Below, piece after piece: positions 14,812 to 19,941 of a stretch of 20,014 nucleotides of DNA. The position numbers were made by a program, and so were the translations under genes. The stretch comes from an uncultured Clostridia bacterium (lineage in GTDB: Bacteria > Bacillota > Clostridia > Oscillospirales > Ruminococcaceae). The notes under the pieces were generated by a model, which searched no databases, had not been told where the DNA came from, and saw only the letters and a list, made by a program, of their open reading frames with translations. The first letter of the stretch is position 1. Every line of letters begins with the position of its first letter. Where the stretch lies: positions 1-20,014 of the forward strand of contig CANQOJ010000016.1 of assembly GCA_947625455.1 (NCBI GenBank). The letters run 5' to 3'.

Positions 14812-14970
14812 CTTACATTAAGCGTAAAGTACGCTATGACAACCTTACACTATGTGCGAGTTGCAATGTTTGCTTTTCGTTGTAATCTGCAACATCGTTT
14901 TCCTTACATTATACGCGCACGCGCGAGTTGCAATAGATATAGTTGTGCTTTCTTCTATTTCTCGTCTGCC
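14812..14970 (-). CRISPR. short degenerate repeat-spacer run after scaffold copy A
   Basis: Reading the minus strand away from the scaffold: a 36-nt spacer (14935-14970), a 32-nt repeat (14903-14934), a 35-nt spacer (14868-14902), a 24-nt repeat (14844-14867), a 23-nt segment (14821-14843) that includes a small AGCGTA/TACGCT hairpin, and a last repeat end TAATGTAAG (14812-14820). The two fuller repeats both begin ATTGCAACTCGC and end (A/G)TGTAAG, differing by an 8-nt insertion. Spacer lengths of 35-36 nt suit a CRISPR array, but the array is small and degenerate, and I see no acquisition genes. Confidence 0.5.
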
Positions 14971-15120
14971 CTTACATTATACGCAAATAATGCTCACACG
15001 GATTACTATGTGTGAAGTTATGGTGAACTCAAAGGTTCACTTACCTTGTCGAGAGTATTGCAGACATCACGAGTGATGATTTATAGCTACTATCTCGATA
15101 TAAGGTTGCTAAGTCAACCC
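14971..15120 (-). ncRNA. Cas12f-type guide-RNA scaffold, copy A (fused tracr-repeat)
   Basis: A 150-nt structured RNA starting 15 nt after the Cas12f-like stop codon. Elements in RNA order are: GGTTG/CAACC hairpin (15104-15119); a long-range stem TCGAGA/TCTCGA (15093-15098 with 15049-15054) enclosing the hairpin CATCA-CTCG-TGATG (15065-15078); the sequence CAAGGTA; the hairpin GTGAAC/GTTCAC (15023-15040); a CACAC/GTGTG hairpin (14993-15016); and a final anti-repeat/repeat hairpin CATTAT/ATAATG (14975-14992) ending TGTAAG, which joins directly to the first spacer. This order matches what I remember of the published AsCas12f1 tracrRNA, including AAGGTA after the closing stem. The embedded TTGACT-17-GATAGT could be a promoter, weakly. 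Confidence 0.72.
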
Positions 15121-15135
15121 TAATATTTGTTGTGT

Positions 15136-16500
15136 TTATGCAGGTGTTTCGTCAGAGTTTTTCGTTCCTTTAGATAACAGTTTAGCAATATCCTTGACAC
15201 AAAGTGCCTTTACAACATTGTCATTAGCACCGTAAACCGCACCGCATTTTTCGCAAATGTAGTTAGTGTTACCGTCATCATCTTTAACCGCCTTAACGCT
15301 CGGTAATTGACAAGTATCGCACCATTTCTGCAAATCGTGATACTTGACCTTAATAACGTCTATGCCGTATTCCTTTGCTTTATATTCAATCTTCGTCTGT
15401 AAATCATAATACGACCAATTGCTCAACAGCTTGTATTTTTCAAGTTCCGAAGTAGCATACCCTGTCAAATCTTCAAGCTGAATTGTTCCACAGCCGTTTT
15501 CAATCGCCCAATCAATTATCTGACGTGAATATCTATGGTTCACAGTGTTTCTGAAGTTTGAAATTTTTTGACCGATATGCTCAAGGGGTTTCATTTTTGC
15601 GTGATACCCGTGACCTATGCGACCATCACCACATAGCTTTGAGTGCTTTCTGCTTGCATTTCCGATTGAACGGCGGCGTTTTTCGATTTGTGCCGAAAAC
15701 TCTTTAATTTCACCGCCCTCAATCTCACGAATCTTTTTGCTATTGTTAAAAGCACAAGTAACTGCATTGTGTTCAGCAATATGCACGCCCATAATGCTGT
15801 TTTTATCCAATTGTACAAGGCTTTCTTTTTTGTTTTCAAACGAGAAGCAGAGAAGTAAAAACCACCTGCCATCTTCATACTGTAACTTACTTCCGCAAAT
15901 TTCATATACGCCGTCATAGCAACGTTCAAGAATGGGTTGAATGAACCTCTTAGACTTATTGCGTACTATAGCTTTGAACTTTAACGAAGATTTCGGTAGA
16001 TTTAATTCTTGCTTTGCAGACTTGGAAAAGAGCGTCAGTTCAAATAACCAATCTGATATATTGCCATTGACATCTGTGTCATAGGTGAGCTTGATTGATT
16101 TTTTATGTAAATCAAGTGCCAGATTTCTGCGATAAGACGGAACAGACGCTGTACCACGCATAATATCAGCTTTTAATGCGTTAAATCTTGAAATAACACC
16201 TTGTTCTGTTGACGCTAAGTTCTGTGTGCTTACGCTCGGTGCGTCCTCTTTGATACGAGTATAAATCACACCAGAAAGGGATTTTCCGAGAATATCCCGA
16301 CTTTCGTCCTTGGTTGGATATTCGCCGTGAGCCTTTTTCCAATCGCTTTCAAAGCCGTTGTATTCCCAACACATCTGAATTATGCGATTAGCCACAGCGC
16401 GAGTTTCACGTTGCATTTGCCACAACAACTCTTGTGCCTGCTTGAAGTTAAGTGTTTCATCATCTTTATAAAATAACTGCAATTTTATCGTTTTCGTCAT
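15136..16500 (-). CDS. Cas12f-like RNA-guided protein, RuvC-inactivated
   Basis: A 454-residue protein resembling Cas12f1 (type V-F) over its whole length. Segments shared with AsCas12f1 as I remember it include QRETRAVANR, GFESDWKKAHGEYP, RGTASVPSYRRN, GGEIKEFSAQIEKRRRS, NHRYSRQIIDWAIENGCGTI, QLEDLTGY and NWSYYDLQTKIEYKA. The zinc ribbon is intact (Cys394, Cys397, Cys416, Cys419). The RuvC triad is not. The first Asp (MGIDLG in relatives) is His240 in MGVHIA. Glu343 in QLEDL is kept. The third position (ADYNAA) is Asn426 in GANDNVV, though Asp427 lies next to it. DNA cleavage is therefore unlikely, while RNA-guided DNA binding may remain. ATG has AAGGAG upstream. The gene lies between two scaffold/array cassettes on the same strand. 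Confidence 0.88.
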   Translation of the reverse strand: MTKTIKLQLFYKDDETLNFKQAQELLWQMQRETRAVANRIIQMCWEYNGFESDWKKAHGEYPTKDESRDILGKSLSGVIYTRIKEDAPSVSTQNLASTEQGVISRFNALKADIMRGTASVPSYRRNLALDLHKKSIKLTYDTDVNGNISDWLFELTLFSKSAKQELNLPKSSLKFKAIVRNKSKRFIQPILERCYDGVYEICGSKLQYEDGRWFLLLCFSFENKKESLVQLDKNSIMGVHIAEHNAVTCAFNNSKKIREIEGGEIKEFSAQIEKRRRSIGNASRKHSKLCGDGRIGHGYHAKMKPLEHIGQKISNFRNTVNHRYSRQIIDWAIENGCGTIQLEDLTGYATSELEKYKLLSNWSYYDLQTKIEYKAKEYGIDVIKVKYHDLQKWCDTCQLPSVKAVKDDDGNTNYICEKCGAVYGANDNVVKALCVKDIAKLLSKGTKNSDETPA

Positions 16501-16551
16501 TTTTCTTTTACTCCTTTATTATCTTTAACATCACGTTTGTGGTTCAACCTT

Positions 16552-16634
16552 CTTACATTACACGCACAAGCAAGAACAACAGCGTGTCAAGACTGTACTT
16601 ATTGCCACTTACATTATACTTTTTACCGCTATTA
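16552..16634 (-). CRISPR. short degenerate repeat-spacer run after scaffold copy B
   Basis: On the minus strand after scaffold B: an 18-nt segment (16617-16634), a repeat end TAATGTAAG (16608-16616), a 35-nt spacer (16573-16607), and a 21-nt repeat ending TAATGTAAG (16552-16572). The 35-nt spacer matches the length of those in the other run. It lies in the leader of the Cas12f-like gene, 52 nt before its ATG. Confidence 0.42.
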
Positions 16635-16782
16635 CTTACATTACGCATAATGCTCACACGGACTACTATGTGCGAGGTTATGGTGAACCTAAAAGGTTCG
16701 CACTACCTTGTCGAGAGTATCGCAGACACTACAAGTAATGATTTACTGTTACTATCTCGACATAAGGTTGCTAAGTCAACCC
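16635..16782 (-). ncRNA. Cas12f-type guide-RNA scaffold, copy B (fused tracr-repeat)
   Basis: A 148-nt second copy, roughly 85-90% identical by eye to 14971-15120, starting 9 nt after the SNase stop codon. The same stems form: GGTTG/CAACC (16766-16781), TCGAGA/TCTCGA (16711-16716 with 16755-16760), the inner hairpin (16727-16740), GAACC/GGTTC (16685-16699), CTCGCAC/GTGTGAG (16653-16676) and CATTA/TAATG (16639-16652) ending TGTAAG. Changes from copy A preserve pairing: one C-G pair of the inner hairpin becomes U-A, and others become G-U wobbles that are valid only on the minus-strand RNA. It lies between the SNase gene and the Cas12f-like gene. Confidence 0.7.
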
Positions 16783-16791
16783 TATTTTGTT

Positions 16792-17448
16792 TTATTCTTC
16801 AAAAAAGCCGTTCCAAAGACCTATTTTGTTTTCCATAGCATTGTGGGCAAGGACGGCAAAATGCTCTGAATACTTAATGTTAGGTGCATAGGTAGCTACA
16901 TTAGCATAGCCGTTTTTTAACAGCCAATCCTGCACCATAGTTCCATCGGGGAAGTATAAGTAAGCAAGCGTTCTTCCATACTTGTCGGTTCTTCCGACAT
17001 CATATTCCACACTAAGGTACTCAACGCCAGACATCTTGTTCTTAACAATATCCGAAACAGTTGCACCTTCCTCTGTGTTATCCTTGTAGTACGTTGACGG
17101 GGCAACGCTTTCGGGAGTATCAACGCCTATAAGCCTTACCTTTGTTTCTGTTCCACTTATGTTGAGAACGTATGTATCGCCGTCAACAACTCTTACAAGT
17201 TCCGCTTTAGTCAGCGAATTAACATCAACTTCTACTTCTACCGCCGTTATAGGAACGGAGCTTGTCGTTTCACTGGACGAACTGAAGAAAAGGTTTACTC
17301 CGAGAGTATCTCCAACATCTGTAAGAAAACTCCCTAACGAACCGCCAATACCACTGAACACACAAACACAGCAAACAACAACAGATACAACTATTACTCC
17401 GATATAAAATGGCTTTTTGCTACGATTGTTTCGTTTTTCGCCGCTCAT
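16792..17448 (-). CDS. membrane-anchored staphylococcal-nuclease-like (SNase) protein
   Basis: A 218-residue thermonuclease homologue. A basic N-terminus and one membrane segment (about 14-34, IGVIVVSVVVCCVCVF) are followed by a Ser/Thr linker and an SNase domain from about 80. The active-site residues are all present: Asp89/Asp91 in VVDGDTY, Arg105 and Glu113 in VRLIGVDTPE, and Arg159 in TDKYGRTLAYLYF. It should degrade DNA and RNA with calcium, probably outside the cell. I place the start at ATG 17446-17448, preceded by GAGGGAG. An ATG five codons upstream abuts the previous stop and lacks a binding site. It is followed within 9 nt by guide-RNA scaffold B, so the scaffold may share its transcript. 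Confidence 0.88.
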   Translation of the reverse strand: MSGEKRNNRSKKPFYIGVIVVSVVVCCVCVFSGIGGSLGSFLTDVGDTLGVNLFFSSSSETTSSVPITAVEVEVDVNSLTKAELVRVVDGDTYVLNISGTETKVRLIGVDTPESVAPSTYYKDNTEEGATVSDIVKNKMSGVEYLSVEYDVGRTDKYGRTLAYLYFPDGTMVQDWLLKNGYANVATYAPNIKYSEHFAVLAHNAMENKIGLWNGFFEE

Positions 17449-17463
17449 CTTTCTCCCTCTCAT

Positions 17464-17796
17464 TTATGCTTTGTTTACATAAACCTTTACTTTTGTTGCC
17501 CAAATAGTCATTGTCGGTGTCTTTTCTCCGCTCTTAGATGTGTATTCGGAAACACCGAACTGCCCGTCAACACTTATACGCTTTTTAACAAAGGAATCAA
17601 ATTCCTCATTTGCTTCCATCTCGCAATCAGTAGGAACGCAAAATACATCAATATACACAGGAACGGTATATCCGTCAGAATCTTTTCACTTTTGACTCAT
17701 TGTGCATTTAAGCACTACTCCTTTGCTCATCTCTTTGGAGTCATAACACCAAAGTCCCCAGTTCACGCACTGATTGTAATTGTTTTCGTTTTCCAT
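17464..17796 (-). pseudogene. SSB-like OB-fold gene broken by an in-frame TGA
   Basis: From ATG at 17794-17796 (AGGAGAG seven bases upstream) the frame runs MENENNYNQCVNWGLW to CTMSQK, meets TGA at 17686-17688 (codon 37), then continues in the same frame: KDSDGYTVPVYIDV, then KKRISVDGQFGVSEYTSKSG, ending WATKVKVYVNKA. The second half has the 'v.v.G.l....y..k.G' pattern of single-stranded-DNA-binding proteins. One base change (TGG, Trp) would restore a 110-residue protein. TGA is an ordinary stop elsewhere in the element. A GTG at 17656-17658 could allow a 64-residue C-terminal product. It is the first gene of the long right-hand operon. Confidence 0.65.
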
Positions 17797-17874
17797 AGAA
17801 TTTCTCTCCTTATTTGTTTTTATTAAAGCACTACAGCTCTTTGCATCGTTTAATGTTTTACTTTTGTTAATAAT

Positions 17875-17903
17875 ATTATACCATAATTAAGCACATTTGT
17901 CAA
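17875..17903 (-). promoter_or_regulatory. sigma-A promoter of the SNase/Cas12f operon
   Basis: Minus-strand TTGACA (17898-17903) and TATAAT (17875-17880), 17-bp spacer, both perfect. It is the only strong promoter I see for the 12-gene run that includes the Cas12f-like gene. Operator-like block copy 2 lies directly upstream. Confidence 0.85.
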
Positions 17904-17941
17904 CTACTTTTGTGGTTAATATTCAAAAAAATAGTTAAATT
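17902..17941 (-). promoter_or_regulatory. operator-like block, copy 2
   Basis: 36/40 match to 6350-6389, at the same position relative to the -35 box. It ties the Cas12f operon and the HTH/TraX operon to one regulator. Confidence 0.65.
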
Positions 17942-17996
17942 TATATAAAAGAAAAAGCGGAAATCAACTATCCGACTTGCTACATATAAGATATTT

Positions 17997-18146
17997 TTAA
18001 GTATATTTAAGTATATTTAAGTATATTTAATTATACGTTAGTGAAAAAGCGCATTATATTGAGGTTAAAAGACAGAAATCTTTAATAATGAGCGTTTTCT
18101 AATGTGGTCTAACTTGTTATACCTAAATATACTTAAATATACCAAC
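17997..18146. repeat. AT-rich iteron region, candidate origin or partition/regulatory site
   Basis: Three perfect direct units TTAAGTATAT with a 10-bp period (17997-18026) plus a diverged fourth (18027-18036). After about 90 bp there are inverted units of the same kind (about 18126-18146). Between them lies the 33-nt block 18084-18116, repeated inverted at 12389-12421. The gene-free stretch 17797-18146 thus holds a promoter, an operator-like block and these iterons. Such arrays occur in replication origins, oriT-like and partition sites; no Rep gene is recognisable. Confidence 0.55.
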
Positions 18147-18362
18147 TTATTTCTTTTCTTCTGTTGGTCTTTTTTCCTCGTCACAAGACTTACCATACAA
18201 ATAGTTAGAAAGGAGTTCTGCGTTAATCAGATATTTCTTGCCTGATTTAACAGCGAATATCTCTTTATTTGCGACTTTTGTTCGCAGAAAAAATACGGGA
18301 AGATTAAACATCTTTGCCGCTTCAGTAATTGAAATCATCTGGGGAGTTTTTATCTCGCTCAT
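18147..18362 (-). CDS. xis: excisionase-like (HTH_17 / MerR-type) small DNA-binding protein
   Basis: A 71-residue protein with the winged-helix pattern of excisionases: ISITEAAKMFNLPVFFLRTK (about 10-29), KEIFAVKSGKKYLINAELLS (about 33-52) and NYLYG. The usual 'isv.eaA..l.is...vy.li..g.ipa.k.g.~~~i....l..yl' layout fits well. It would bend DNA at an attachment site to direct excision, or act as a regulator. The start has AAGGAT seven bases upstream. It is divergent from the recombinase-like gene at 18604, with the intergenic region holding both promoters and operator-like block 3, so the two genes may be controlled together. Confidence 0.7.
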   Translation of the reverse strand: MSEIKTPQMISITEAAKMFNLPVFFLRTKVANKEIFAVKSGKKYLINAELLSNYLYGKSCDEEKRPTEEKK

Positions 18363-18408
18363 AATAATATCCTTCCTTTACTTTGTTTTATATTTTATAT
18401 TATATCAT

Positions 18409-18437
18409 ATTATATCATTATTTTCATCAATTGTCAA
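18409..18437 (-). promoter_or_regulatory. sigma-A promoter of the excisionase-like gene
   Basis: Minus-strand TTGACA (18432-18437) and TATAAT (18409-18414) with a 17-bp spacer, both perfect. Confidence 0.8.
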
Positions 18438-18475
18438 GCGGTTTTTTAGTTAATATTACAAAATTTAGTTACATT
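18436..18475 (-). promoter_or_regulatory. operator-like block, copy 3 (diverged)
   Basis: About 28/40 match to copy 1, including GTTAATATT and TAGTTA, again directly upstream of the -35 box. Because it lies between divergent promoters, it could act on both. Confidence 0.5.
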
Positions 18476-18497
18476 TCATTTTTTTCGTTAATTTGTA

Positions 18498-18526
18498 TTG
18501 ACAAGGATTAAAAACAATGATATAAT
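18498..18526 (+). promoter_or_regulatory. sigma-A promoter of the recombinase-like gene
   Basis: TTGACA (18498-18503) and TATAAT (18521-18526), 17-bp spacer, followed by a leader of about 70 nt to the ATG. Confidence 0.85.
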
Positions 18527-18603
18527 GTAAACAAAACTAAAGGTTACTTGATAAAAACGACCGATAACAAAAAATAACAAAAAAACAGAAAGGGAGTGTT
18601 ATT

Positions 18604-19752
18604 ATGGCAGAATATAAGTTGGTGTTGAAAACGGTTGGGGGCAACACATATTACACCTACACTTTTCCAATGGATATGTTTGGAAGAAGAAAAAGGGTAT
18701 ATGGGAAAACCGAGGAAGAAGTTTTAGAAAAAATTGCGAACGAAGTGGAGCGCAGAGGCGGTGGCGGAGCAGGAGTTCCCAAAAGCGACAGTTTGATGGA
18801 ACATCTGGAGTATTATTTAAGGTGGTCTTTAGCACCTGACACTAAAAACAAGAAAAACCGTCAAAGGTTTCTGGTAGAAAGATATATAAAAAACAGTGTT
18901 ATTGATAAGAACATCAATGAAATAACCATTGATGATATTAACGACTTCTTTAAAAAACTTGTAGACTTTATATCTCTCAGCGTAATAAAAGAGTTGTTTG
19001 GTATACTTGACTTCACGTTTAAGGCGGCGCGTAACAACGGACGTTCAGATGTAATTTCTCTTGAGGGTGTTGAACTGCCGAAAAAATCCTCTTATGTAGA
19101 AGAATATATCCCAACCACAGAGGAATACCTGATGTTCCGCAATTATTGCATACAAATGAATGACGAAAAAAGTGTACCTGCTTTGCAATCAATAATTGTA
19201 GGTAGTTTCTTGGGACTCAAGCTCAAAGATGTTGCAAAAATCAAATGCGGTGATATTGACCTTGAAAACAATGTTGTTAGAGTTGAAGACAGAACTATTA
19301 AAATCCGTCCTGAGTTTAAGGAATGGATTGACACTGTTGCAAAAATCAAATGCAGTGATGTTGACCTTGAAAACAATGATGTTAGAGTTGAGGGCAGAAC
19401 TATTAAAATCCGTCCTGAGTTTAAGGAATGGATTGACACTCAAGAGTGTATCGGCAATTACAAAGTAAACGAACCGTTGTCCGAAGAAGATAAAAACAAT
19501 TTCTTGTTCAGCAAGGCTGAATCAAAAACTGTAATGATGTCCGTGGACTATGCATCACTTATGTTCGCAAGAATTGTTAAAAAATGTGGATTGCCAATGG
19601 GTGTCAATACTAAGATTTTGGAAAGAAACTATATCCTTATGCTCCTGCAAGAGGGAATGTCAGTTTCCGAAATTTCAAATGAAACAGGTCTTAGCATAAA
19701 AGCTATCAAAAAATATAGCAATATGTTCAAGGTTTATCACTTGTTGAATTGA
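18604..19752 (+). CDS. degenerate tyrosine-recombinase-like protein
   Basis: A 382-residue protein with the layout of a phage-type integrase: an N-terminal beta region with KTVGGNTYYTYTFPMDMFGR, a core-binding region (about 60-145), then the catalytic-domain start (PTTEEYLMFRNYC) and GLKLKDVAKIKCGDIDL. The first catalytic Arg of GLR is Lys206, and no HxxR or GHS box is recognisable; its place is taken by KILERNYILMLLQEGMSVSE. A Tyr near 372 (KKYSNMF) lies where the nucleophile would be. I infer that it has lost strand-cutting activity and may act as an accessory or regulatory DNA-binding protein near attR. Residues 210-279 are two tandem copies of a 35-residue unit. The start has AAGGGAG upstream. 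It is the only gene of the element on the plus strand. Confidence 0.75.
   Translation: MAEYKLVLKTVGGNTYYTYTFPMDMFGRRKRVYGKTEEEVLEKIANEVERRGGGGAGVPKSDSLMEHLEYYLRWSLAPDTKNKKNRQRFLVERYIKNSVIDKNINEITIDDINDFFKKLVDFISLSVIKELFGILDFTFKAARNNGRSDVISLEGVELPKKSSYVEEYIPTTEEYLMFRNYCIQMNDEKSVPALQSIIVGSFLGLKLKDVAKIKCGDIDLENNVVRVEDRTIKIRPEFKEWIDTVAKIKCSDVDLENNDVRVEGRTIKIRPEFKEWIDTQECIGNYKVNEPLSEEDKNNFLFSKAESKTVMMSVDYASLMFARIVKKCGLPMGVNTKILERNYILMLLQEGMSVSEISNETGLSIKAIKKYSNMFKVYHLLN
19231..19440 (+). repeat. 105-bp in-frame tandem duplication
   Basis: 19231-19335 and 19336-19440 are direct, contiguous copies with five base differences, four of which change the residue (G/S, I/V, V/D, D/G). The unit encodes 35 residues from VAKIKC to EFKEWIDT. 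Confidence 0.95.
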
Positions 19753-19759
19753 TTTTTGC

Positions 19760-19779
19760 GGTCATTATGCGGTCATTAT
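19760..19779 (+). repeat. right candidate integrase arm sites (2 x GGTCATTAT)
   Basis: GGTCATTAT at 19760-19768 and 19771-19779, same spacing and orientation as the pair at 1428-1447, about 117 bp inside the right core. Confidence 0.7.
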
Positions 19780-19843
19780 TAGCTTGAAAATTACTAAATA
19801 TCGCTGAAAATAACTAAATTTTGTAGTAAAGGTAATCTAACGT

Positions 19844-19873
19844 AACTGCGCATAAATAAACGAAACTGCGCAT
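19844..19873 (+). repeat. direct repeat AACTGCGCAT, 20-bp period, near attR
   Basis: AACTGCGCAT at 19844-19853 and 19864-19873, two helical turns apart and 22 bp from the core. It has no counterpart near the left end, which suggests an asymmetric accessory site, for example for the excisionase-like protein. Confidence 0.55.
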
Positions 19874-19895
19874 TATTTAATGAACACTAATAACT

Positions 19896-19940
19896 TTGGT
19901 AAGGATGAGGTCATCAGTTCGACTCTGATTATCAGCTCCA
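19896..19940 (+). repeat. attR core, 45-bp copy of the tRNA-Thr 3' end
   Basis: Perfect copy of 1313-1357, lacking the tRNA 5' part, so it is not a functional tRNA. It marks the right boundary of the element. Confidence 0.95.
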
Positions 19941-19941
19941 C

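Larger units (their letters stand above)
1313..19940. mobile_element. integrative element in tRNA-Thr, about 18.6 kb
   Basis: The element is bounded by perfect 45-bp direct repeats of the tRNA-Thr 3' half (1313-1357 and 19896-19940); the repeat-to-repeat length is 18,583 bp. It carries an intact tyrosine recombinase next to the left end, an excisionase-like gene near the right end, and paired candidate arm sites inside both ends. No relaxase, coupling protein, secretion, capsid, portal or terminase gene is visible, so conjugative or phage autonomy is not supported. A non-autonomous integrative element or satellite is the best reading. The element is more AT-rich than the flanking DAHP synthase gene. 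Confidence 0.92.

Noticed and set aside
14821..14835. The AGCGTA/TACGCT hairpin as a terminator for the guide cassette.
   Set aside because: 6-bp stem with a 3-nt loop and no T tract on the transcribed (minus) strand.
15615..15929. Open frames on both strands inside the Cas12f-like gene.
   Set aside because: Overlap a gene with strong full-length homology; no start signals.
15136..16500. Calling the protein a classical IS605/IS607 TnpB.
   Set aside because: The N-terminal region and several long stretches match Cas12f1 better. No TnpA or IS605-type hairpin ends are present, and the scaffold resembles a Cas12f tracrRNA. A TnpB-derived origin is still possible in the deep past.
19896..19940. 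A second tRNA-Thr gene at the right end.
   Set aside because: Only the part from the anticodon loop to the CCA is present; there is no D arm, 5' acceptor strand or promoter.
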